A program made the translations under genes and the position numbers. From NCBI GenBank assembly GCA_965277595.1, contig CBDIDH010000002.1:4402001-4466000 (forward strand): a stretch of 64,000 bases of DNA. The letters run 5' to 3'. Under the pieces are notes generated by a model that was not told the origin of the DNA, did no database searches, and was given only the letters and a program-made list of their open reading frames with translations. This stretch comes from CBDIDH01 sp965277595 (lineage in GTDB: Bacteria; Planctomycetota; Planctomycetia; Isosphaerales; Isosphaeraceae). Within the stretch, counting starts at the first letter, position 1; the number at the start of each line of letters is the position of its first letter. Shown here in pieces: positions 50,268 through 59,149 of the stretch.

Positions 50268-50513
50268 GACAAGCACGGCCTCAAACGTGGAAAGAGGCGG
50301 CCAGGCTCGAAGAATCGGGGAGGCTCGGTCGTGGTTGCGGGTCCTCGCCCAGAAGGCAACCCGCGTCAGGTCGCCGCGCCCAGGTTGCAAACTGCGGGCC
50401 ATTCGGTACAATCAGCGGTTTGCCCCCTGATAGACAGGCCAACGGCCGCGCGAGACCCCCAAAGACGACGATGGCGCCGGGGGGCCTAAACGCTTTGAGG
50501 GAGAGACAGACGG

Positions 50514-51848
50514 ATGGCCGAGATGATGACGACCGACGTCCGGGCCTTGCTCGACCGGACCCCGTTCGATCAGTCGGCGGTGGCCGACCTCCGCGAGGTC
50601 CTTGGGCGCGACCCGTCGCGGTACCGGACCCTCCGCGATGCCGTCGCCGCGATGAAGGAACGCGAAAAAGGGGCGATGAAGCCTGAAACCTATCTTCGGC
50701 TCGGCGTCGGCGAGGTGATGCTCGGCCGATACCACGCGGGGCTCGAACACCTGAACAAGGCGGGTGACATCGGTCTCGCCCACTTCTTTCGCGGTCTCGC
50801 TCTGGAAAGCCTTCAACGCTGGGGTGATGCCGTCAACGCCTTCGCCGCCGCCGGCAAGGCCGGTCACGACGCCAAGAACTCGGAACTGCACCGCGCCGGG
50901 GCTCTCCGCCGGGGCGGCAAGGTTGACGACGCCCGCGCGATCCTCGAAAGCCTGGAAAAGCAATCGAGCGGATCGGCCGAGTATCACTATCAGCGCGGCA
51001 GTCTACTGGCCGCCGATGGCGAACTTCCCGCCGCCGCCGCCGAGTTCGAGAAGACCCTGGCCGTCGACCGCGAACACACCGGCGCCCTGTTCGAACTCGC
51101 TTACATCAACGACCTTTACGGCAACGACGACACCGCCGTTGACTATTACAAGCGTTGCACCGCCCGGCCCCCCGTGCCGCTCGCCGCATTGATCAACCTG
51201 GGCGTCCTTTACGAGGACGAGATGCGGTTCCGCGAGGCCGAGGGCTGCTATCGCCAGGTCCTCGCCTTTGATCCAAACCATCCCCGCGCCCGCCTCTTCT
51301 TCCGCGACTGCCGGGCCAGCAAGGACATGTATTACGACGAGGAAGCCGAGGTCGGCATCCGCGTTTTGAAGCAACTCCTGGAAATCCCGGTCACTGACTT
51401 TGAACTCTCGGTTCGAAGCCGGAACTGCCTCCGCAAGATGAACATCCGAACGCTCGGCGACCTCACCCGGACGACCGAGGCCGCGCTCCTGGCGAGCAAG
51501 AATTTCGGGGAAACCTCGCTCCAGGAAATCAAGGAGATGATGCAGTCGAAGGGCCTTCGCCTCGGCATGGCTCTTGAAGGAGGCGAACGCACCGGGGGCG
51601 ACCTTCGCGCCGAGCCGATCGAGGAACTCTCGCAGGAAGAAAAAGCACTCCTGGCCAAGCCGATCAACGACCTGAACCTCTCGGTTCGCGCCCGCAAGTG
51701 CATGACCAAACTGGGCATTCAGACCGTTGGCGAGCTGATCATTCACAGCGGCGACGAGCTGATGGAGTGCAAGAACTTCGGCGTCACCTCGCTGAACGAG
51801 GTGCGCGAGAAACTGACCGAGCTGAACCTCAAGCTCAAGAATGAATGA
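50514..51848 (+). CDS. TPR protein with two RNA polymerase alpha-CTD-like modules
   Basis: This 444-aa protein joins TPR helices (about residues 55-275) to two copies of the RNA polymerase alpha C-terminal fold. Copy 1, about residues 289-355, has DFELSVRSRNCLRKMNIRTLGDL and NFGETSLQEIKEMMQSKG. Copy 2, about 380-444, has DLNLSVRARKCMTKLGIQTVGELI and NFGVTSLNEVREKL. The Arg that contacts UP-element DNA in E. coli alpha (Arg265) is kept in both, as are the Gly, Ser and Glu of the second helix. It is not RpoA itself: the N-terminal domain is absent. A role as DNA- or RNAP-associated regulator is inferred. GAGGGAG precedes ATG 50514. Confidence 0.82.
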   Translation: MAEMMTTDVRALLDRTPFDQSAVADLREVLGRDPSRYRTLRDAVAAMKEREKGAMKPETYLRLGVGEVMLGRYHAGLEHLNKAGDIGLAHFFRGLALESLQRWGDAVNAFAAAGKAGHDAKNSELHRAGALRRGGKVDDARAILESLEKQSSGSAEYHYQRGSLLAADGELPAAAAEFEKTLAVDREHTGALFELAYINDLYGNDDTAVDYYKRCTARPPVPLAALINLGVLYEDEMRFREAEGCYRQVLAFDPNHPRARLFFRDCRASKDMYYDEEAEVGIRVLKQLLEIPVTDFELSVRSRNCLRKMNIRTLGDLTRTTEAALLASKNFGETSLQEIKEMMQSKGLRLGMALEGGERTGGDLRAEPIEELSQEEKALLAKPINDLNLSVRARKCMTKLGIQTVGELIIHSGDELMECKNFGVTSLNEVREKLTELNLKLKNE

Positions 51849-51875
51849 GTGACGCGGTCGGATGGCCGTCAACCG

Positions 51876-53036
51876 ATGCTCGATGACCGATCGCCCAGGC
51901 TTGTTGAACCGGGGCCGATCGGTCGTCGCCCGGTCGCGTTCGAGGAACTCGCGCGCGATCCGAATTCCTCAGCGCGCGTCGGTCGGCTGACGACGCCGCA
52001 CGGCATCGTCGAAACGCCCGTCTTCATGCCCGTCGGCACGCAGGCGACCATCAAGGGGCTGACCCCCGACCTCGTCCGCGAGACCGGGACGCAAATGGTC
52101 CTGGCCAACACCTATCATCTGGCGCTCCGGCCTGGCGAAGACGTTGTCGCCGAACTCGGCGGCCTGCACGCGTTCATGCAATGGGACGGGCCGATCCTGA
52201 CCGATTCCGGCGGGTTTCAGGTCTTCAGCATGGCGGGACGGGTCAAGCTTGCCGAGTCGGGCGTGGCCTTTCGGTCGCACATCGACGGCCGATTGCTCGA
52301 CCTGACTCCCGAACGAGCGATCCAGATTCAGGAAGCCCTGGGCGCCGACGTGGCGATGTGCCTCGATCACTGCCCCGCGCTTCCCACGTCCGTCGAGGCG
52401 ATCGCCGACGCCGTCGGCCGGACGATCCGCTGGGCGAGGCGATGTCGAGAGGCGCATACAAAGCCCAGTCAGGCGCTTTTCGGGATCGTCCAGGGGGGAA
52501 GTCACGATGATTTGCGCGCCGAGTGTGTCGAGGAACTCGTGGCGATCGGATTCGACGGGTACGCGATCGGCGGCGTCAGTGTCGGCGAGAGTCGAGAACA
52601 GGTGAGAAAGGCGCTTGAGGTCTCGACGCATCGCCTGCCGCGCGACAAGGCCCGGTATCTGATGGGGGTCGGGCGCCCCCAGGACGTGATCGACGCGATG
52701 GCCACCGGGGTCGACATGTTCGACTGCGTGATGCCGACCCGGAACGGTCGGAACGCGACCTGTCAAACCGCCTTCGGTCCCGTGAAATTACGCAACGCGG
52801 CGCATCGACGCGACCCTCGGCCACTCGAAGAGGCTTGCTCCTGTTACACCTGTCGTAAGTTCAGTCGGGCCTATCTCAGGCATCTCTTCATCGCCGGGGA
52901 AATGCTGGGTCCGATTCTGGCTTCGATTCACAACATCGCCTATCTTCAGCGGCTCACGGCCGAGGCCCGAGAAGCGATCGGGTCGGGTCGATTCGTCCGA
53001 TGGAGGGCGGAGGTTCTTGAAGCCTTGGGACCTTAG
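51876..53036 (+). CDS. tgt: tRNA-guanine transglycosylase
   Basis: This 386-aa enzyme exchanges guanine-34 for preQ1 in tRNA on the queuosine pathway. TPVFMPVGTQATIKGLTPDLV and WDGPILTDSGGFQVFS mark the family, FGIVQGG and GYAIGGVSVGE the base-binding loops, and FDCVMPTRNGRNA the nucleophile region. CSCYTCRKFSRAYLRHLF gives the zinc site. ATG 51876 is used; GTG 51849, which abuts the preceding stop, would add nine residues. tgt-yajC-secDF is the gene order seen in many bacteria. Confidence 0.95.
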   Translation: MLDDRSPRLVEPGPIGRRPVAFEELARDPNSSARVGRLTTPHGIVETPVFMPVGTQATIKGLTPDLVRETGTQMVLANTYHLALRPGEDVVAELGGLHAFMQWDGPILTDSGGFQVFSMAGRVKLAESGVAFRSHIDGRLLDLTPERAIQIQEALGADVAMCLDHCPALPTSVEAIADAVGRTIRWARRCREAHTKPSQALFGIVQGGSHDDLRAECVEELVAIGFDGYAIGGVSVGESREQVRKALEVSTHRLPRDKARYLMGVGRPQDVIDAMATGVDMFDCVMPTRNGRNATCQTAFGPVKLRNAAHRRDPRPLEEACSCYTCRKFSRAYLRHLFIAGEMLGPILASIHNIAYLQRLTAEAREAIGSGRFVRWRAEVLEALGP

Positions 53037-53157
53037 CGGTTAAAGTGCATTTTCGCGAAACGAAGCGCGTCGGGCGCATCGAGATCGAAATCTCCAGAGT
53101 CAGAACCTCCTGCCCAGTTCCCCAGGGGGCGGACGTTGACGAAACGAAGCCAACACC

Positions 53158-53547
53158 ATGCCAGGTTTGTTTGACCTCTTGCCCGTTCTTTTCGCCGAGA
53201 ATGCCGCGCCGGCCGCCGCCGCCGCGGCACCTGCTTCACCCGGGCTCTCGACCTACTTTCCGTTCATCGCGGTGGGTTTCCTCTGGTTTTACCTCTTGTT
53301 GATCCGGCCGCAGCAGAAACAGGAGAAGCAGCGCAGGAGCATGCTGGGCGCGCTCAAGAAGAATGACAAGGTGCTCACCTCGGCCGGGATCTACGGAACG
53401 GTCGTCTCGGTCGACGAGAAGGAAGACCGCGTTCTTGTCCGGGTCGACGACGATCGCGGGGTCCGGCTCGCCTTCAGCAAGGCCAGCATCGTGCGGATCT
53501 TCGACGGGTCGGCCGACAAGAGCAAGGAAAAGGCCGAGTCGGCGTAA
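53158..53547 (+). CDS. yajC: Preprotein translocase subunit YajC
   Basis: This 129-aa subunit of the Sec holo-translocon has one membrane span (FPFIAVGFLWFYLLLIRPQQKQEKQRR) with the diagnostic RPQQK. The cytosolic domain has LKKNDKVLTSAGIYGTVVSVDE. The N-terminus has an Ala-rich stretch before the span that is longer than in E. coli. It lies between tgt and secDF, as in many genomes. Confidence 0.92.
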   Translation: MPGLFDLLPVLFAENAAPAAAAAAPASPGLSTYFPFIAVGFLWFYLLLIRPQQKQEKQRRSMLGALKKNDKVLTSAGIYGTVVSVDEKEDRVLVRVDDDRGVRLAFSKASIVRIFDGSADKSKEKAESA

Positions 53548-53780
53548 CGGAGTGATTTGACCAGGGTTTCTGGACCGATCGCCGAGGCTCGACGGAAATC
53601 GAAAGGCCCCGGGTCGGTCCCCCCTCAACGGTCGGGAATGGGTCACGCGGGCGATCGATCGATCGATTGATTTGATCTGAAGTGATTTGCCTTGAATTCT
53701 GAAGGCTCTGGGGTTGGCCTCCCGGCGGGGGCCAGGGCTCGCCGGGCAATGCGTTGACCGCCGGGTCGCAAGGAACGACC

Positions 53781-56700
53781 ATGAAAAATCTCGGTTGGAA
53801 ATTCGTCCTGATCGCCGTCACGACCATCGCCGGTCTGTGGGCCTTGTACCCACCCCGCGAGAAGCTCAAGCTGGGCATCGACCTCTCGGGCGGAACCATC
53901 CTCGTTTACGAGGTGATGAAGGAAAACCTGCCATCGAACTTCAGCATGGATGAGCTGATCTCAACCCTGAAAAATCGGCTCGACCCGTCCGGCGTCCGCG
54001 AGATCCCGATTCGGAAGATCGGCCTTTATCGGCTCGAAATCATCTTGCCCGAGGCCAGCTCCGAGGAGGTCGAGGAGATCAAGCGAAACCTCACCGACGT
54101 CGGTGCCCTGGAGTTCCGCATCCTCGCCAACCGCAAGAAAGACTCGGCCGTGATCGAGCGCGCTCTCGGGGCCAACGGCCGGACGAAACCGCCGTCGCGC
54201 TACCTCTGGGCCAGGCTCGGCGAGATCTCGACGGGCACCAACCCCAAGAGCACGGCGACGTCGATCACCGACGCGTCGCAGTCGTGGAAGAAGAATGTTT
54301 ACTCTGGGTCCAGGGTTGAGTTGACCGGCAAGGACGCAAGTGGGAACGAGACGACCACGACGGCCCTTGTGACCAAAAATTCGGGCGACACGCTCACCCT
54401 GCAAAACCCGCACGGACTCAAGTCGATCACGTCGTATCGGGTCGAATATAACCCGAGTGGTATTCACGCGCCCGACCCCTCGCGTCCATCGCCGACGGAC
54501 CCGATCGTCCGCGAGGAAAAGCCGTCGCCGGGCAAGACCGAGCTGTACATTCTCGTCGTCCACGACCGCCAGGACGTGACCGGCAAGTATCTTTCTCGGG
54601 TTTACTCGACGACCGACGAGCACGTGCAACCGGCTGTCGGGTTCGCCTTCAAGCCGCAAGGAGCGAGACGGTTCGGCACGTTGACGAGGGAGCACCTGCC
54701 GGAGTCGGACGACTTTCGGTATCAGCTCGCGATCCTGCTTGATCACGTCGTGATGTCGGCGCCTTCGATCAACTCCGAGATTCGCGACCAGGGGATTATT
54801 GAAGGGGGCGGGCAGGGGTTCAAGGCCAAGGACGTGGATCACCTGATCACGATCCTTCAAGGCGGCAGCTTGCCGGCGAGCGTCAACCCGACCCCGCTCC
54901 TCGAAGAAAAGATCGGCCCGACTCTTGGCGAAGACACGATCGCCAAGGGGGTCATGGCCATCGAGATCTCGATGCTCGTCGTGCCGATTTTCATGTTGAT
55001 CTATTATCGGTTCGCCGGCCTCGTCGCGGTCATCGCGCTCGTTCTGAACATGATCTTGCTGATCGGCACGATGGCGGGTTTGCAGTCAACCTTCTCGTTG
55101 CCGGGCCTGGCGGGCCTGGCGTTGACGATCGGCATGGCGGTTGACGCCAACGTGCTTGTCTTCGAGCGAATGCGTGAAGAAAAAGAACGCGGGGCGGGCA
55201 TGGCGCAGCAGATCCGGAACGGGTTTAACCGGGCCTGGGTGACGATTTTTGACTCGCACGTCACGCTCTTGCTCTCGGCCCTGGTGCTCGGCTTCGTCGG
55301 CACCGAGGAGGTCAAGGGGTTCGCGGTGACAATGATCGTCGGCATGATCTGGAACCTCTTCACGGCGGTCTTCGTCTCGCGAGCGATCTTCGAGCTCTGC
55401 TATCAGAAGGGGTGGATCAAGAAGCTGACGATGCTCAAGATGATCGACAAGCCCGACTTTGATTTCATCACGCCGCGACATATTTGCATGACGGCGTCAA
55501 TGATCCTCATTGTCATCGGCCTTGTCGCCTTCTTCGCCCGCCAGCGGTCGATGTACAACATTGACTTCACCGGCGGTACGCTCGTGACGATCCGGCTCAA
55601 CGAGGATGACCCGAGTGTTCATAACCTGACCGAGTCGCAACGTGCCAGCTTCGTCCGCAAGAAGGCCGATAATCTCCACGACGTGACGGTTGAAAGCCTC
55701 AAGGTCGGCGGCGACAAGACCTTGACCCGGTTCAACATCCGCACGACCGAGGAAAATGCCGATGACGTCCGCAAATCAATCCTCAAATCGTTCGGCTCGG
55801 CGCTGGAACGGGTCGAGATGACGTCGAGCGATCCGAAACCGATCGCCGCGACCTCGAAGCCCGTCGAAACCAAGCCCGGCGCTCCGATTTCCACGGCCGA
55901 TCGCTTTGCCGGCGGCTCGGAATACGACCTGAAATTCAACACGACGGCCTTCAACAGCACGCAGACGCCCGCTCAGGTCGTCTCGGCCGAATTCGTGAAG
56001 ATCCTCGAAGCGGCCAAGATCGACGCCCCCGCCTCTCGGTTCGAGATCATCGACCGATCGCCGGCCGCCGGCTCGAACGCACCGACCGGCGGTGCAACAA
56101 CGATGTCTCTGCGCACCGACCTGGAACCGGCCGTCGCCAAGGCGCAGCTCGCGAACCTGACGACCAGCCTTTCGAACAATCCCGACCTCCTCTTCGAGCG
56201 GATCACGAACTTCGGCGGCACGGTCGCCGCCGAGACGCGGACTCAGGCGCTCATCGCGATCGTCGCAAGCTGGCTGATCATCATCGGCTACCTCTGGTTC
56301 CGCTTCAAATCGCTGACGTACGGCCTCGCCGCGGTTCTGGCGGTCGTGCACGACGTCTTGATTACCCTCGGCGCGGTCGCGGTCTCGTACTGGCTGGCGC
56401 CGATCCCGGGAATGAATCAGATTCTTTTGATCGATCCGTTCAAGATCGACCTGCCGATGGTCGCCGCCTTCCTGACCTTGATCGGGTTCTCGGTCAATGA
56501 CACGATCGTCATCTTTGACCGTATCCGCGAGATCAAGGGAAAGACCCCCTATCTCACCGAGAAGGTCGTCAACGACGCCTTGAACCAGACCCTGAGCCGG
56601 ACGATCTTGACATCGTTGACGGCCTGGCTCGTCGTCGTGATCCTTTACTTCTTCGGTGGCGAAGGGCTGCACGGCTTCGCCTTCGCGCTGACGATCGGCT

Positions 56701-56816
56701 TCCTGAGCGGAACCTACAGCACGATCTACATCGCCACGCCGATCCTGATCGACTGGATCGGCGACAAGAAGTCTGAGGGATCGAAGGCAGACAAGGAATT
56801 CGCCGGAGCGCGTTGA
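53781..56816 (+). CDS. secDF: Fused SecD-SecF translocase protein
   Basis: This 1011-aa protein fuses SecD and SecF, the membrane proteins that use proton flow to pull exported proteins. SecD parts are LGIDLSGGTILVYEV, the periplasmic P1 domain, and TIGMAVDANVLVFERMREE, the Asp-Asn of TM4. SecF parts are MYNIDFTGGTLVTIRL and LIGFSVNDTIVIFDRIRE. ATG 53781 follows AAGGAACG. Residues about 150-235 carry an extra Thr/Ser-rich beta segment (TSITDASQSWKKNVYSGSRVEL and TLTLQNPHGLKS) inside P1, which standard SecD lacks. SecF also has a long Pro/Thr linker. It ends a tgt-yajC-secDF operon. Confidence 0.93.
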   Translation: MKNLGWKFVLIAVTTIAGLWALYPPREKLKLGIDLSGGTILVYEVMKENLPSNFSMDELISTLKNRLDPSGVREIPIRKIGLYRLEIILPEASSEEVEEIKRNLTDVGALEFRILANRKKDSAVIERALGANGRTKPPSRYLWARLGEISTGTNPKSTATSITDASQSWKKNVYSGSRVELTGKDASGNETTTTALVTKNSGDTLTLQNPHGLKSITSYRVEYNPSGIHAPDPSRPSPTDPIVREEKPSPGKTELYILVVHDRQDVTGKYLSRVYSTTDEHVQPAVGFAFKPQGARRFGTLTREHLPESDDFRYQLAILLDHVVMSAPSINSEIRDQGIIEGGGQGFKAKDVDHLITILQGGSLPASVNPTPLLEEKIGPTLGEDTIAKGVMAIEISMLVVPIFMLIYYRFAGLVAVIALVLNMILLIGTMAGLQSTFSLPGLAGLALTIGMAVDANVLVFERMREEKERGAGMAQQIRNGFNRAWVTIFDSHVTLLLSALVLGFVGTEEVKGFAVTMIVGMIWNLFTAVFVSRAIFELCYQKGWIKKLTMLKMIDKPDFDFITPRHICMTASMILIVIGLVAFFARQRSMYNIDFTGGTLVTIRLNEDDPSVHNLTESQRASFVRKKADNLHDVTVESLKVGGDKTLTRFNIRTTEENADDVRKSILKSFGSALERVEMTSSDPKPIAATSKPVETKPGAPISTADRFAGGSEYDLKFNTTAFNSTQTPAQVVSAEFVKILEAAKIDAPASRFEIIDRSPAAGSNAPTGGATTMSLRTDLEPAVAKAQLANLTTSLSNNPDLLFERITNFGGTVAAETRTQALIAIVASWLIIIGYLWFRFKSLTYGLAAVLAVVHDVLITLGAVAVSYWLAPIPGMNQILLIDPFKIDLPMVAAFLTLIGFSVNDTIVIFDRIREIKGKTPYLTEKVVNDALNQTLSRTILTSLTAWLVVVILYFFGGEGLHGFAFALTIGFLSGTYSTIYIATPILIDWIGDKKSEGSKADKEFAGAR

Positions 56817-56839
56817 ATCCAACCTGCCCCGGTAAGAGG

Positions 56840-56938
56840 ATTGCAAAGTCTGTCATTTCAATGACCGATGACCAAGGACCGATGACCAAGAGGCAAAATT
56901 TTTCGGTCATCGGTCCTTGGTCATCGGGACTTTGCAAT
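56840..56938. repeat. Heptad-based 34-bp inverted repeat
   Basis: ATTGCAAAGTC (56840-56850) and a heptad arm 56865-56887 (GACCGAT, GACCAAG words) pair perfectly with 56905-56927 and GACTTTGCAAT (56928-56938). The paired length is 34 bp: 23 in the inner stem and 11 in the outer, with a 14-base bulge on the left and a loop ending in a run of T. It lies between the convergent secDF and DUF1080 genes, so it could act as a bidirectional terminator. It is the longest hairpin of the family. Confidence 0.92.
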
Positions 56939-56993
56939 TCTCCTGACTGAGCCGACCGAAGCGGTGTGGAATAAACCTCGGCCCGATCGTTTT

Positions 56994-57749
56994 TCAGGGG
57001 ATCGAGCGAGCCCGGACGTTCCGAAAGGCGACCGGGCCGTGATCTCCTTGAAGAAGGATCGGGCCGCTCGGTTTCTCCTTGTTCTTCCAGTTGTTGCCGG
57101 TCGGGCAGGGGACCTCGACGTTCTCCTGTACGACCTGGCCATTGAGCACGACCTTGACGAACCGGGCGTTCGCCGTCTTCTTGCCCGAGGCATCAAACTT
57201 CGGGGCCTGATAGGTAATATCCAGCGTCTGCCAGGCGCCCGGCGGCAACGAGGCGTTGACCCGAGGCGGGTAACCGTCGTCAATATGATGATATTTTGGC
57301 AGAAGCTCCGCGCGCGGGTAAATGCCTCCGCTATGACTGGCCGTCGGCGTCTTGACGCCGAAGCTATCAAAGATCTGGATCTCGTAAACCGCTTCAAGCT
57401 TCACGCCCGAGTTTGACCCTTTCGGGACAAGAAACTCCAGGTGAACCTCGACGTCGCCGAACGACTCTTTCGTGATCAGGTTCGGCGCCCGTCCCGCGGT
57501 CCCATTGAAGAGGACACCGGTGCCGGGCGTGGCGGTCAGCCGGTTCGCTTTCTCCGGGTTGAGAGACACCGAGGCGACCGTTTCCCAGCCGGGGTGTTCC
57601 TTCCCCGCGAACGCATCGAGCCCGCCCGATGGGCCGATCAGTTCCACCCATCCCGCGCCTTCCTCCGCCGAGACCGGCGCGGGGGCGGGGCAGAAGGCGC
57701 CCGCGAGGAAAAACGCAGTCGCGAATCGTCGGGCCACGGTGGCTCGCAT
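56994..57749 (-). CDS. Secreted DUF1080 (3-keto-disaccharide hydrolase-like) protein
   Basis: This 251-aa protein has a signal peptide (FATAFFLAGAFCPAPAPVSAEEG) and a DUF1080 jelly-roll. The fold shows VLFNGTAGRAPNLITKESFGDVEVHLEFLVPKGSNSGV, YEIQIFDSFG and GAWQTLDITYQAP, with GPILLQGDHGPVAFRNVRARSI as the C-terminal signature. DUF1080 proteins are abundant in planctomycetes and include 3-keto-disaccharide hydrolases. GGAG precedes ATG 57749; the longer frame to 58055 is not coding-like. Exact substrate unknown. Confidence 0.85.
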   Translation of the reverse strand: MRATVARRFATAFFLAGAFCPAPAPVSAEEGAGWVELIGPSGGLDAFAGKEHPGWETVASVSLNPEKANRLTATPGTGVLFNGTAGRAPNLITKESFGDVEVHLEFLVPKGSNSGVKLEAVYEIQIFDSFGVKTPTASHSGGIYPRAELLPKYHHIDDGYPPRVNASLPPGAWQTLDITYQAPKFDASGKKTANARFVKVVLNGQVVQENVEVPCPTGNNWKNKEKPSGPILLQGDHGPVAFRNVRARSIP

Positions 57750-58112
57750 CGAAAGCACTCCAGAAATGTCAGGTTGGTTCAAGGGTCCGCGCGTCTCCCG
57801 ATCGTAACGGCGTCGGTCACGCTTGCCAATTGACAGGAGTCGTTTCCGACCAACCGACGTTGACCGATTCTCGCTCGGTGTCTCGATTCGATCGAGTTCG
57901 CGGCCTTCGTCGAGAATTCGGAAGCCTCGGGGGTTCGGGGTGGCGTGGCCAAGGGCGGGCGGTGTAGGCTGGATCTCTTCGATTTCCAAACCGAAGCGTC
58001 CCGGACGGTCCCGCGACGTCTTCCGGTTGACAGGAATGGGCGGTCGGCCTAGCATGCCCCGTCCGTTCCCTCACCTCGCCAATCCGGCAAAACGATCGGG
58101 GTAGGGGTTTCC
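57750..58112. other. Divergent intergenic region
   Basis: This 363-base gap lies between the DUF1080 gene and the DksA-like gene. It holds one good promoter (58027-58055) for the rightward operon. No other gene or repeat was recognised. Confidence 0.5.
58027..58055 (+). promoter_or_regulatory. Housekeeping-type promoter of DksA-like operon
   Basis: TTGACA (58027-58032), a 17-base spacer and TAGCAT (58050-58055) form a sigma-70-type core with a perfect -35 and four of six -10 matches. Transcription would start near 58062, about 50 bases before ATG 58113. Confidence 0.5.
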
Positions 58113-58499
58113 ATGGCGAATGCGTTGAAGCACGACGAACTTGAGTCTTACCGCAACGTCCTTCTCGATCTCCGCGCCCGGCTTCGTGGCGACCTCGACC
58201 AGATGACCGATGAGGCCCTGAGGCGGAACCAGAATGAAACCTCGGGCAACCTCTCGAATGTCCCGCTGCACATGGCCGACGTCGGCACGGAAAATTATGA
58301 CCAGGAATTCACGCTCAGCCTGATTGAAAACGAGCAATCCACGCTGGAACAGGTGCAAACGGCCCTGGGAAAGATTGACCTGGGAAGCTACGGGCGTTGC
58401 GAGGAGTGCGATGAGCCGATCGCCAAGCCTCGGCTTCAGGCCTTGCCTTACACGCGTCACTGTATTCAGTGCGCGCGGAAGCTGGAGAACGGCGGATGA
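58113..58499 (+). CDS. DksA/TraR-family zinc-finger protein
   Basis: This 128-aa protein has an N-terminal coiled coil (DELESYRNVLLDLRARLRGDLDQMTDEALRRNQ) and a four-Cys zinc finger near the C-terminus, CEECDEPIAKPRLQALPYTRHCIQC. These match the DksA/TraR family, whose members bind RNA polymerase and alter promoter choice. The acidic tip residues of DksA are not obvious, so regulatory activity may differ. The stop overlaps the lspA start (ATGA). Confidence 0.88.
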   Translation: MANALKHDELESYRNVLLDLRARLRGDLDQMTDEALRRNQNETSGNLSNVPLHMADVGTENYDQEFTLSLIENEQSTLEQVQTALGKIDLGSYGRCEECDEPIAKPRLQALPYTRHCIQCARKLENGG

Positions 58500-59122
58500 C
58501 AGGGACCGGCTTGAGTCAGGACGACGCGGGTTCAAATCAGGGCGAGGTTCGGGTTGGACCTGGGCGCTGGCTTTTCTTCTGGGCGATCGCGCTCGGCGGA
58601 ATGGCCTTCGACCTGGCGACCAAGTCGGCCGTCTTCGCGCGGATCGGGCCGCCGCCGTCTCGGCCGGTCACGCTGGTGGATGGGATTCTGGAACTTCAAA
58701 CGAGCTATAACCCCGGGGCTCTCTGGGGTCTCGGCCGCGAGTTGCCGTACAGCAGCCTCTTCTTCGCCGGGCTTTCCATCGCCGCGGCGCTGGCGATCTG
58801 CTACTGGCTCTTTGTCCGCAAGGCGGCCACTGATCTGAAACTCACCGGCGCTCTCGCCTTGATCATGGCCGGCGCGCTCGGCAACTGCTACGACCGCCTG
58901 TTTCTCGGCCATGTCCGCGACTTCGTTCACTTTCACGTGGACGCGATCGGCTTTGACTGCGCGATCTTCAACTTCGCCGACAACATGCTCGTCGCCGGCG
59001 CGATCGTGCTGATGCTTCTCGCCCTCCGCCCGGAACCCTCCGCCGCTGGCGAACCCGCCGCCGAGCTTGAGAATCCGCGGCAGCACCACCCGCAATCTCA
59101 CGGCTCGGTTCCCGTTCCCTGA
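58496..59122 (+). CDS. lspA: Lipoprotein signal peptidase
   Basis: This 208-aa membrane aspartyl protease cleaves lipoprotein signal peptides. The catalytic aspartates are in GALGNCYDRLFLGHVRDFVHF and FNFADNMLVAGA. Four spans are visible. SYNPGALWGL corresponds to the conserved NxGAAFG motif with substitutions. The C-terminal 30 residues (PEPSAAGEPAAELENPRQHH) extend beyond most LspA proteins. ATG 58496 overlaps the DksA-like stop. DksA-like then lspA is a common planctomycete pair. Confidence 0.88.
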   Translation: MTGTGLSQDDAGSNQGEVRVGPGRWLFFWAIALGGMAFDLATKSAVFARIGPPPSRPVTLVDGILELQTSYNPGALWGLGRELPYSSLFFAGLSIAAALAICYWLFVRKAATDLKLTGALALIMAGALGNCYDRLFLGHVRDFVHFHVDAIGFDCAIFNFADNMLVAGAIVLMLLALRPEPSAAGEPAAELENPRQHHPQSHGSVPVP

Positions 59123-59149
59123 GACGCCGGGCCCGCGGAGGTGACCTTC

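Noticed and set aside
48321..50411. A 696-codon open frame on the minus strand
   Set aside because: It runs antisense to the well-supported phosphodiesterase and FkbM genes; long antisense frames are expected at this GC content, and its translation has no domain.
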